NCBI GenBank assembly: GCA_023381515.1
Contig: JAMCQI010000017.1
Coordinates: forward strand, 1 to 16,082
Source of the DNA: Chloroflexota bacterium
GTDB lineage: Bacteria; Chloroflexota; Anaerolineae; UBA4142
Direction of reading: 5' to 3'
Length of the DNA: 16,082 nt
The notes under the pieces are model-generated. The model was given only the letters and a program-made list of their open reading frames with translations. It made no database searches and was not told the origin of the DNA. Positions 6,833 through 13,499 of this stretch are shown here, piece by piece. How positions within the stretch are numbered: position 1 is the first letter of the stretch; every line of letters begins with the position of its first letter. Made by a program: the position numbers and the translations under genes.

Positions 6833-8191
6833 CTATTTGAGGTACTGAACCGTAAGCAAAACGGACGCGAATGGGTCCGCGACCCATTGTGGAAAGACAC
6901 CCAGCAAGATCACCACGAGGACCAGGACCGCAATCACGGCGGTGCACAGAATGGGGAAAAGGCGGCGCGAGTCCTCCGCCGCGGGGTGCGCGTTCAACCC
7001 CACGATCGACCAGACCAGCCGTAGCGTCGCAAGCAAGACCAGACCATTCGACGCGAGGAGTAGCACCACGAGTGCCAAGTTCGAAGCGACCAGCTCGTGG
7101 TAGATCGACCAGCTGGATGCGAAACCCAGCGCCGGCGGAATGCCGGCGAGCGTCAGCCCTCCAGCCAAAATCGCTGCCGCTCCAACCAACTGCCAATGCC
7201 GTGACGCATAGTTGCGGACAAAGGCCAGCCCCCCGGCGAACAGCGTAACCCCGATCGCGCGGCCGAGCGTCGCGATCATCGCACCTTCGAGCCCGGCCTT
7301 GGATCCAAGCCCGAGCCCGACCAGCGCGTGACCAAGCGTGACGAGCGACAGGAATGCAACGAGCCGCCCATCGCGCCTTTCCGATAGCGCCAGCAAAGCG
7401 CCCACGGGCGCCGTCAAGCCCCCGCCCAACATCAGGACCGTCAACAGCGGCGAGCTAGACGTCAGCCAAAACGTTTCGCTCATCAGCTGAAAGAGCAGCC
7501 AGAGTCCGACCGGCTGCGCGACGCCGACTAAGAACGCGGTTGCCAAAAGCGGCATCTCGTCCGCGAGCGGGCCCAGCCAAATGTGCAGCGGAGCCGCGGC
7601 GAGCACCAACCCAAACCCGAGCGCAAGGAAGATAACCGCATTCGTCGACAAATCCGAGTTCTCCGGCGTCAGCGGATACAAATCGACGAAGCGATTCGCG
7701 AGCAGCAAACAGGCCGATGCGATGACGGTCAGGAGCAGGAACTGCGCGGCGCCGCCAACCCGCCCTTCGCGCTTGGGGGCCGCGGTCAACATGAGGATGA
7801 TCAGCCCGATCGCCCAGAAAAAGACGGCCAGGGGAAAACTGTCGACGACAATGGCAAGGATCAAGAGCGCGAGGCTCCAGAAAAAAAAGGCGCCCTGTGA
7901 GTTCTCGATGATCGCCGTCGGCGAATCGTCGGACTCTTCAAAGGCAAGCGGACCAAAAAACGCCAACGACCCCGTGACGCCGATCGCGAGAGCGAGAAAA
8001 GCCCGCACGGCAGGATCCATCACCAGGGTGCGGCCCAATAGCGCGAAGGGAGCCGACGGGACCAACAACAGAACCGCGAGGAGCAGCATTCCGACAAAGG
8101 TGGACAGAAAGACGAGACGCGGCCAGCGTCTCATCAAACGGATCGCAAGCCCCGTTCCGATGCAGACCGTTCCCAACAATGCTGCGCTCAT
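6833..8191 (-). CDS. Divergent proton-conducting antiporter-like membrane subunit (NuoN/MrpD/Hyf family) lacking the usual channel charges
   Basis: A 452-residue protein with about 13-14 hydrophobic helices. Family landmarks include AAPLHIW at 199-205 (cf. PFHLW of NuoN), RLVAFLSL (cf. K.LLAYSS) and LAGIPPALGF at 348-357 (cf. LAGIP.T.GF). Aligned ungapped from PLHIW, the TM7 lysine of NuoN becomes V196 and the TM8 lysine 30 residues later becomes Q226. The TM12 lysine falls at S360 and the TM5 glutamate near A127. A normal proton relay is therefore absent. An isolated membrane gene lies just upstream (16-nt gap), and no Nuo or hydrogenase catalytic genes are in view. A run of eight T on the coding strand (7881-7888) encodes Phe101-104. 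The family is clear but the role unknown: it may be a structural membrane arm, or a channel using other residues. Confidence 0.8.
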   Translation of the reverse strand: MSAALLGTVCIGTGLAIRLMRRWPRLVFLSTFVGMLLLAVLLLVPSAPFALLGRTLVMDPAVRAFLALAIGVTGSLAFFGPLAFEESDDSPTAIIENSQGAFFFWSLALLILAIVVDSFPLAVFFWAIGLIILMLTAAPKREGRVGGAAQFLLLTVIASACLLLANRFVDLYPLTPENSDLSTNAVIFLALGFGLVLAAAPLHIWLGPLADEMPLLATAFLVGVAQPVGLWLLFQLMSETFWLTSSSPLLTVLMLGGGLTAPVGALLALSERRDGRLVAFLSLVTLGHALVGLGLGSKAGLEGAMIATLGRAIGVTLFAGGLAFVRNYASRHWQLVGAAAILAGGLTLAGIPPALGFASSWSIYHELVASNLALVVLLLASNGLVLLATLRLVWSIVGLNAHPAAEDSRRLFPILCTAVIAVLVLVVILLGVFPQWVADPFASVLLTVQYLK

Positions 8192-8207
8192 GCGCCGTCC
8201 GCCCCGC

Positions 8208-8894
8208 TCACGGCGCCTCGCCGCGACGCCGCGCGAGGCCGGGGGCCTCGGGGGGAGTCACCGATGCCAGGTGGGCGATTACGACGGCGAGGAGAAGGTC
8301 CGCGACATTCAACAATCCAAAAAGGAAAAGGCTTCCCTCCACCGCGGATTCCAGGATGCAAAAGCCGCTCGTGAACATGAGAATGCCCAGGCCCAAACGC
8401 AGGACGTCGCGTGACAGGATGGCCACCAAGATGCCGGCGGTTACGAGCCACAAGCCGCTGAACAATACGTACGGCGTAAGACCCAGCAGCGTCATCGACG
8501 AGGAAATGCCGACGATGCCGACGGCGACCAGCGTGAGAGACAAGAGCCGAAAGGTGAAACCGACGACGAAGACCTCCGGCCGATAAAGGCGCGCGATCGA
8601 GGCCGCAGGCGGCTCGCCGTCAATTTCGATCAGAACGTCGAGGCGCTGGCGCGTGAGGCGGTGTAGCGTGATGTACAGTATGGTAACGGCGAGAGCGCCC
8701 GAGAGGACCCGGATGAGCGAGACCGACGGGAAAACGATTTGCGAGAGGAGAAGCGCCGCCAGGGCGTATTGGGCGATCAACGCGTAAAGCGTAATACGCC
8801 AGTCCGCCACGAGAATTATGAGCGCAGCGGTAAAAACCAATCCGACGAGGGTGAAGTACTCGGTAGCCGCGCCGAGGTCGAGTTGCAGAGGCAC
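8208..8894 (-). CDS. Polytopic membrane protein, possibly HyfE/NuoK-like, partner of the antiporter-like subunit
   Basis: A 228-residue protein with six or more hydrophobic helices, starting at GTG 8894 because the predicted transcription start falls exactly there. The C-terminal half has an SRD-x-LRLGLGILM pattern followed by two hydrophobic helices, faintly like the NuoK/MrpC/HyfE fold (RxxxxxxxGxxLL). The length is close to HyfE (about 216), but I cannot confirm the family. A soluble loop around residues 85-100 contains IDGEPP. Its TGA at 8208-8210 is 16 nt before the antiporter-like ATG, so the two form one operon. If the HyfE resemblance is right, the pair would be a stripped-down membrane arm of a complex I/group 4 hydrogenase relative. 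An unrelated membrane protein remains possible. Confidence 0.72.
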   Translation of the reverse strand: MPLQLDLGAATEYFTLVGLVFTAALIILVADWRITLYALIAQYALAALLLSQIVFPSVSLIRVLSGALAVTILYITLHRLTRQRLDVLIEIDGEPPAASIARLYRPEVFVVGFTFRLLSLTLVAVGIVGISSSMTLLGLTPYVLFSGLWLVTAGILVAILSRDVLRLGLGILMFTSGFCILESAVEGSLFLFGLLNVADLLLAVVIAHLASVTPPEAPGLARRRGEAP

Positions 8895-8900
8895 TCGGCT

Positions 8901-8929
8901 ATTCTAACAAAGTGGTAACAAAATGGCAA
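8901..8929 (-). promoter_or_regulatory. Leaderless promoter of the two-gene membrane operon
   Basis: On the minus strand TTGCCA (8929-8924), a 17-bp spacer and TAGAAT (8906-8901). With the last -10 base at -7, +1 is 8894, the first base of the GTG start codon. No Shine-Dalgarno precedes the GTG. Confidence 0.65.
8905..8926. repeat. Two tandem 11-bp repeats between the -35 and -10 elements
   Basis: TAACAAAGTGG (8905-8915) is directly followed by TAACAAAATGG (8916-8926), a 10 of 11 match with exactly one helical-turn spacing. It overlaps the promoter core and could be an operator or chance A-richness. Confidence 0.5.
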
Positions 8930-8931
8930 GT

Positions 8932-8951
8932 CGCGCGCTGCGGACGCGCGC
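8932..8951 (-). other. GC-rich hairpin between the debranching enzyme gene and the membrane operon promoter
   Basis: GCGCGC arms (8933-8938 and 8946-8951) flank a 7-nt loop in the 103-bp gap downstream of the debranching enzyme and upstream of the next promoter. No T-run follows on the minus strand, so termination there is only a possibility. Confidence 0.3.
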
Positions 8952-8997
8952 CGCGGTCGCACGATGCGGCAACCGACCGATTTGGGAAGCCGGTCGT

Positions 8998-10968
8998 TCA
9001 AGCGCTCGCACGCCAGGCGCGCAGAGCCTCCGCGACGCTCCATGCTTGCGCGATGCATCCCACCGGCAGGTAGGGCGGCTCTCCTTCGAATATCTCGTTC
9101 AGAGTCCCGATGCCTCCGTCCCCGAATTGCGCCCGGAGAGGCTCGAGCAAGCTGCGAGCGTGCGCGCGGTCGCCGTAAACCTGTAAATACGCATCCACGT
9201 ACGTGCCCAACAGCCAAGTCCAGACGATCCCCTGATGATACGCTCCGTCACGATGGAATTGGTCGCCCCGATATTGAGAGTGATAATCCGGATCGTGCGG
9301 CGAAAGCGAACGCAGGCCGAACGGCGTGAGCAGGTAGCGTGTTACAACGTCGAGAATAGATTTGGCGCGATCGACCGTGACCAAGTCCCGGCCGAGGCTG
9401 AGGGCAAAGAGCTGATTCGGGCGCAGTGAGGCGTCGTTCGCGCCCGGCGTGGGCGAGTCCACGACGTCGTACAGGTAACCCCCCTCGGCGTACCAAAAAC
9501 TGTCGAACGCCGTTCTGACGCGTGCGGCCGCGTCGCGGTAACGGTCCGTCGACTTGCCGAGGCGCGCCGCCCAACCCTCCATGAGACAGAGCGCGTGATA
9601 CCAGAGTGCGTTTATCTCCACCGGTTTCCCCGTCCGCGGCGTCACCACCCAGTTTCCGGCCTTGGCGTCCATCCAGGTCAATTGAACGCCGGGTGCACCC
9701 GAAAACAACAGACCGTCGGCCGGATCCACGTGAATGTTATAGCGCGTTCCCTTTTCATGCCAGTCGACGATGGAATCGAGCGTAGCAAAGAGGCTCTCGA
9801 GCAGCGCCTGGTCGCCGGTGGCTTGGAGATAGGCGTCGACGGCGTGGAAATACCACAAGGTCGCGTCGACCGTGTTGTATTCCAGAGGCGCGGCGCCCAG
9901 GCCGGCATCCGGAAAACGGTTCGGCAGCATCCCCTTGTCGACGTATTGAGCAAACGCTTGCAATATGTCTTTGGCGTCTTCGTATCGACCGGTCAGCAAC
10001 GCGAGCCCGGGCAGCGAGATCATGGTGTCACGTCCCCAATCGCCAAACCAGTGATAGCCGGCGATGACGGTGTGCAGGGCCGCAGCGCCGACCCGACGCT
10101 GCACGATGAACTGGTCGGCCGCCGAGTAGAGCTGCGCCTCAAAGTCGTCGCGCGCGCCCACAACCACTTTGCTCGCTCGCGAACGCGCTCGTTCGAACGC
10201 GGCCGTGACATCGCGCTCGACCCGTTCTGCCGGCTCCGTGGTCGCCGTCAATGTAAACGATTCGCCTGGATTCAACTGCGCTCGCATCAACCCCGGCAAG
10301 TTGAGATCCTCCACCGAGTCCAGCCCTCGCTCCATGTCCTGGCGGTGTCGAAAGCGCCAATACCACAAGTCCAGCCGCGCGAAGCTGGCCGCCGGCGAGG
10401 AGGCGAGACGCAGGGCCGGCGCGCCCGGGTGCGCGGTGATCAACACGTCGTCGCCGTCCCGGTCGACGCCGAAATGCCATTCGAGCGTCCCGCGGACGTG
10501 CGAATGAAAATCGCGATAGGTGCACAAGGGGAGCAGCGTAATGGCGATCGGCTTCGACGACGGATCGAGAGCGTACCGGACATACGTGGTATTCTGGCCC
10601 TGTTCCATCCAAACCGTCTTGGACAGAGAGAAACCGCCGGCGCGGTAGAACAGCGTCGGAATCATGCCATCGGATTCGACCCGATCGAGAAAGAGATAAC
10701 CGTCGGGATAGATGGTGCCACTCTCGTACTCATTCGTTCCAAGGCGATAGGTAGAGCCGTCCACCAGCACTTCTTCGTCGATCTTGGACAACAGAACAGT
10801 GCGGGCGGCGGGCGGATCGAGCGCTGCGACGAGCAAGCCATGATAGCGGCGGGTGTTTGCGCCCGCAATCGAGCTGGACGCATAACCGCCGATTCCGTTC
10901 GTGACGAGCCATTCGCGAGACAAGGCCTGGTCGAGATCGCGGCAGATCTCTCGGGGGATTGTGATCAT
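8998..10968 (-). CDS. Glycogen debranching enzyme (amylo-alpha-1,6-glucosidase, GH133)
   Basis: A 656-residue protein from ATG 10968. The N-terminal domain (about 1-265) has the family opening REWLVTNGIGGYASSS and NTRRYHGLL. The (alpha/alpha)6 catalytic domain carries GDWGRDT at 309-315, LTWMDAK around 430-436 and PRTGKPVEINALWY around 444-457, and ends with GCIAQAWSVAEALRAW. These motifs define the bacterial archaeal-type debranching family, which hydrolyses alpha-1,6 branch points of glycogen or limit dextrins in the cytoplasm. No signal peptide is present. The start is set by the family N-terminus and by a promoter placing +1 one base before the ATG. A much longer in-frame extension upstream (to 12417) is antisense to the antiporter gene and was rejected. 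It is alone, with no other glycogen genes nearby. Confidence 0.95.
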   Translation of the reverse strand: MITIPREICRDLDQALSREWLVTNGIGGYASSSIAGANTRRYHGLLVAALDPPAARTVLLSKIDEEVLVDGSTYRLGTNEYESGTIYPDGYLFLDRVESDGMIPTLFYRAGGFSLSKTVWMEQGQNTTYVRYALDPSSKPIAITLLPLCTYRDFHSHVRGTLEWHFGVDRDGDDVLITAHPGAPALRLASSPAASFARLDLWYWRFRHRQDMERGLDSVEDLNLPGLMRAQLNPGESFTLTATTEPAERVERDVTAAFERARSRASKVVVGARDDFEAQLYSAADQFIVQRRVGAAALHTVIAGYHWFGDWGRDTMISLPGLALLTGRYEDAKDILQAFAQYVDKGMLPNRFPDAGLGAAPLEYNTVDATLWYFHAVDAYLQATGDQALLESLFATLDSIVDWHEKGTRYNIHVDPADGLLFSGAPGVQLTWMDAKAGNWVVTPRTGKPVEINALWYHALCLMEGWAARLGKSTDRYRDAAARVRTAFDSFWYAEGGYLYDVVDSPTPGANDASLRPNQLFALSLGRDLVTVDRAKSILDVVTRYLLTPFGLRSLSPHDPDYHSQYRGDQFHRDGAYHQGIVWTWLLGTYVDAYLQVYGDRAHARSLLEPLRAQFGDGGIGTLNEIFEGEPPYLPVGCIAQAWSVAEALRAWRASA

Positions 10969-10975
10969 GTTGCGG

Positions 10976-11004
10976 AGTATACCGCATGGAGAACCGAAAA
11001 ACAA
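10976..11004 (-). promoter_or_regulatory. Leaderless promoter of the debranching enzyme gene
   Basis: On the minus strand TTGTTT (11004-10999), a 17-bp spacer and TATACT (10981-10976). Predicted +1 is 10969, one base before ATG 10968. The -35 is weak (3 of 6) and the -10 strong (5 of 6). No Shine-Dalgarno is visible. Confidence 0.6.
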
Positions 11005-11135
11005 GGGCGCCGGCGCGGCGATGGCAGGCCGCAGGAATGATTTGAAACACATGCAGCGACGTATGTCCTGGATGATCGGAACTATCGTTAATTGGCTAAA
11101 AAGGACGCACTCGAGCTGGTGATTGTACACATCGC

Positions 11136-11193
11136 GTAGGGGCGGCGCCTTGTGCCTGCCCAATTGTGGGCGACCACAAGGGATCGCCCCTAC
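11136..11193. repeat. 58-bp imperfect palindrome with GTAGGGGCG termini (MITE/REP-like)
   Basis: Perfect 9-bp ends GTAGGGGCG (11136-11144) and CGCCCCTAC (11185-11193) enclose two further paired blocks: CCTTGTG with CACAAGG, then GCCCA (11158-11162) with TGGGC (11167-11171) around an ATTG loop. That gives 21 pairs on a single axis of symmetry. I recall GTAGGGGCG-ended palindromes as dispersed repeats in Chloroflexota and some other phyla, but a genome search is needed to show it is multicopy. It lies upstream of the antiporter promoter. It is not followed by a T-run. Confidence 0.7.
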
Positions 11194-11220
11194 ATGTGGG
11201 TAACCACCAGACTCGAGAGG

Positions 11221-11249
11221 TAGACATTGCGAGCCATTGCATATAAAAT
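11221..11249 (+). promoter_or_regulatory. Promoter candidate for the antiporter-folK operon
   Basis: TAGACA (11221-11226), a 17-bp spacer and TAAAAT (11244-11249), each 5 of 6 to consensus. The predicted start near 11256 leaves a leader of about 157 nt before ATG 11413, unlike the leaderless units nearby. Confidence 0.5.
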
Positions 11250-11276
11250 GTAAATCCAATTTCGGCCGTGCAGACC

Positions 11277-11327
11277 GGCGCAAGTTCGACGCGTGGGCGG
11301 GCATCGTTCGCTCGTCGAACCTGCGCC
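11277..11327 (+). promoter_or_regulatory. Strong hairpin in the antiporter mRNA leader
   Basis: GGCGCA (11277-11282) pairs with TGCGCC (11322-11327), and GTTCGACG (11284-11291) with CGTCGAAC (11313-11320). One A-C mismatch separates the two blocks and the loop is 21 nt: 14 pairs in total. No T-run follows. It matches no riboswitch class I can recognise; it could be a leader control element or a mobile-repeat remnant. Confidence 0.45.
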
Positions 11328-11412
11328 TGGCGCGCGACCGAGGAAGCGTACCGCGACGCCTTTGGGATGCAGAAGATTCGTCACCGCCGGCGGCGACACG
11401 TGTGCCACGTCT

Positions 11413-13005
11413 ATGGAACCCTTGCTTTTCACCGAAAGCCTGATTATCATTCTGCTCCTGGTCGCATCGCTTGTGGCGATCGCGGTCCGTCGTCTCCACG
11501 TACCGTACACGGTCGCGTTGGTCGTGGTGGGTCTGCTGGTGACCACGCAACAGACGATTGCGGTCAGCGTAACGCCCGAGCTCATTCTCGCTTTTTTCGT
11601 TCCTCCTCTGGTATTCGAGGCTGCTTTTCACCTCACTGCGGCGGAACTGCGGCGCAGTCTTTCCGGTATCCTTATGCTCGCGGTCCCGGGCGTGGTGGCT
11701 ACCACCCTCATCGTCGGCGCGTGGCTGGCACAGACCACGGCGCTCGGTCCGTCGGGGGCGCTCGTGTTCGGTGCGCTCATCGCGGCCACCGACCCCGTCG
11801 CCGTCGTCGCGCTCTTTCGAGCGCTGGGCGTTCCCAAGCGCTTGTCCGCCCTGGTGGAAGGTGAAAGCCTCCTCAACGACGGCACCGCCATCGTCGTCTT
11901 TAACATCGTCGTGGCGATGGCACTCACCGGCCGCTTCGACCCGCTGCAAGGAGTGGCGGACTTTGTCCGCGTGAGCGCCGGCGGCACTATCGTCGGGCTG
12001 GCGTTGGGCTGGGCGGTCGCGCGCCTCATCTCGCGAGTGGACGACTATTTGATCGAGACCACGCTCACGACGGTGCTCGCCTACGGCGCGTATCTGGCGG
12101 CGGAATGGCTGCATTTCAGCGGCGTGCTTGCCGTCGTTTCCGCAGGACTGATTTGCGGCAACCTCGGTCCGAAAGGGATGAGCCCGACCACGCGCATTGT
12201 GCTGTTCAACTTCTGGGAATACGTTGCGTTCCTGGCCAACTCGCTCCTCTTTTTGTTGATCGGCCTGCAGGTCAACATTGGAGCTTTGCTGGCGAACTGG
12301 GAGCCGGTCGCGTGGGCGATCGCCATCGTGCTTTTCGCGCGTGCGCTCGTGGTCTACGCACTCGGCTGGATCATCAACCGGTTTTTCGAGGAACCGGTCC
12401 CGAATGTGTGGCAGCACATTCTAGTATGGGGAGGCCTAAGGGGAGCGATCAGCTTCGCACTGGTCTTGAGCCTGCCAGACGCGATGGGCGACCAACGCGA
12501 CCTCATCCGTCTGATGACGTTTGGAGTGGTGTTGTTCACTCTATTGATTCAGAGCACGACGATGGGCAAGCTGTTGCATCGGCTGCGCATCTTGGTGCGC
12601 AACGAAGCACAGGACGAATACGCGGCGCGGCACGGGCGCCTGGTGGCGATGCGGGCGGCCGACGAGCATCTCGACAGCCTCTATCGCGACGGGCTCCTCT
12701 CCCCTCACGTGTGGGAGACGCTCAAGCGCGCAACACGCGAGCGAATTGGAGCGCTCTCCGACGCCGTGCGCGAAGCCACACTGGCGGACCCGAGTCTGGC
12801 CGTGGAGGAACTCGAGACCGGCCGCCGCGAGCTGCTGCGTGCTCAGAAGGGCGCGCTGCTGAATCTCAGGCGCGAGCGGGTAATCTCAGAGGACGCGTAC
12901 GAGAAACTCTCGGCGGAAGTGGACGCCGAGCTGATGGACGGCGCGTCGCTCGACCCGGCGGGGGAGATCGCGCAAGACCCGAAAGCGAAGGGGCGCAGGG
13001 CGTAA
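11413..13005 (+). CDS. CPA1-family Na+/H+ antiporter (NhaP-type)
   Basis: A 530-residue protein from ATG 11413. About 12 hydrophobic helices span residues 8-390, followed by a 135-residue charged cytoplasmic tail. The hallmark motifs are present: ATDPVA with D127, E151-SLLN155-D156-G (the Asn-Asp pair typical of electroneutral CPA1 exchangers) and GLRGAISFAL with R343. By family knowledge it exchanges cytoplasmic Na+ (or K+) for H+ across the inner membrane for pH and salt homeostasis. The tail is helical and rich in Arg/Glu and probably regulatory; I see no known nucleotide-binding domain in it. The stop TAA overlaps folK's ATG (TAATG), so translation is coupled. No good Shine-Dalgarno precedes ATG 11413, and an unusually long leader with a hairpin lies upstream. 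Confidence 0.94.
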   Translation: MEPLLFTESLIIILLLVASLVAIAVRRLHVPYTVALVVVGLLVTTQQTIAVSVTPELILAFFVPPLVFEAAFHLTAAELRRSLSGILMLAVPGVVATTLIVGAWLAQTTALGPSGALVFGALIAATDPVAVVALFRALGVPKRLSALVEGESLLNDGTAIVVFNIVVAMALTGRFDPLQGVADFVRVSAGGTIVGLALGWAVARLISRVDDYLIETTLTTVLAYGAYLAAEWLHFSGVLAVVSAGLICGNLGPKGMSPTTRIVLFNFWEYVAFLANSLLFLLIGLQVNIGALLANWEPVAWAIAIVLFARALVVYALGWIINRFFEEPVPNVWQHILVWGGLRGAISFALVLSLPDAMGDQRDLIRLMTFGVVLFTLLIQSTTMGKLLHRLRILVRNEAQDEYAARHGRLVAMRAADEHLDSLYRDGLLSPHVWETLKRATRERIGALSDAVREATLADPSLAVEELETGRRELLRAQKGALLNLRRERVISEDAYEKLSAEVDAELMDGASLDPAGEIAQDPKAKGRRA

Positions 13006-13499
13006 TGCCGACGGTCTATCTCGGCCTCGGGGCAAATCTGGGAGACCGCGAGCGCAACCTCGCCGTCGCGCTCAAGCGCATTGCGGAGTTTGTCGCGGTC
13101 TCGAGCGTCTCGTCGATCTACGAGACCGAGCCGTGGGGCGTCCGCGACCAGCCCTGGTTTCTGAACGTGGTCTGCGGGGGGACGACGAGCCTTTCGCCGG
13201 TTGACCTGCTCCGGCGCGTGAAAAAGATCGAAACAGAAATGGGGCGGGCCGAAGGCATTCGCTTCGGACCCCGCTCCATCGACATCGATATTCTATTGTA
13301 CGATCATTTGGTCGCGCTGTCCCCCGCGCTGACGATCCCGCATCCGCGGCTGCACGAGCGGGCGTTCGTCCTCGTGCCGCTCGCCGAGATCGCTCCAGAC
13401 CTGATTCATCCCAAGCTCCGCGTGAGCGTCCGCGAACTCCTGAACCACCTGGACGCGAGCCAGGCAATCAAGCTCCACTCTACTTTCCGCTCGTCATAA
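13005..13499 (+). CDS. folK: 2-amino-4-hydroxy-6-hydroxymethyldihydropteridine pyrophosphokinase (HPPK)
   Basis: A 164-residue enzyme showing the full HPPK pattern: LGLGANLGDRERNL at the N-terminus, SSIYETEPWG..DQPWFLN in the pterin-binding region, E..MGR and GPRSIDIDILLY carrying the Mg2+-binding Asp pair, and PHPRLHERAFVLVPL. It transfers pyrophosphate from ATP to 6-hydroxymethyl-7,8-dihydropterin in cytoplasmic folate synthesis. Length and motifs match the single-domain form; no fused FolB or FolP is seen. The ATG at 13005 shares one base with the antiporter stop, so it is read by coupled translation. No other folate gene is visible. Its last 20 bp overlap the convergent deacetylase gene, leaving no room for a terminator between them. 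Confidence 0.96.
   Translation: MPTVYLGLGANLGDRERNLAVALKRIAEFVAVSSVSSIYETEPWGVRDQPWFLNVVCGGTTSLSPVDLLRRVKKIETEMGRAEGIRFGPRSIDIDILLYDHLVALSPALTIPHPRLHERAFVLVPLAEIAPDLIHPKLRVSVRELLNHLDASQAIKLHSTFRSS

Larger units (their letters stand above)
10969..11412. other. 444-bp divergent intergenic region, no gene
   Basis: No credible coding frame lies between the debranching enzyme start (minus) and the antiporter start (plus). It holds a minus-strand promoter next to 10968, a 58-bp imperfect palindrome at 11136-11193, a plus-strand promoter at 11221-11249 and a long leader with a strong hairpin. Base composition changes from A/T-rich around 11080-11130 and 11235-11265 to G+C-rich after 11265. Confidence 0.7.

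Noticed and set aside
7581..8414. Plus-strand 277-codon open frame opposite the membrane operon
   Set aside because: Its composition (Lys/Arg/Pro/Ser) is that of the antisense of hydrophobic codons; no start signal and no motif.
9595..11040. Plus-strand open frame of 481 codons opposite the debranching gene
   Set aside because: It is an Arg/Gly-rich shadow frame of a high-G+C gene on the other strand with no recognisable domain.
11136..11193. Reading the palindrome as an intrinsic terminator
   Set aside because: It has no T-run on either side and lies upstream of both flanking genes, not downstream.
11270..11330. tRNA-like reading of the leader hairpin (contains GTTCGA)
   Set aside because: Only one long stem is present; no acceptor, D or anticodon arms of tRNA geometry can be folded.
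10969..12417. In-frame minus-strand extension making a 1,139-residue debranching protein
   Set aside because: The extra 483 residues run through the intergenic palindrome and antisense to the antiporter, lack any family motif, and the debranching family begins at ATG 10968 where a promoter abuts.
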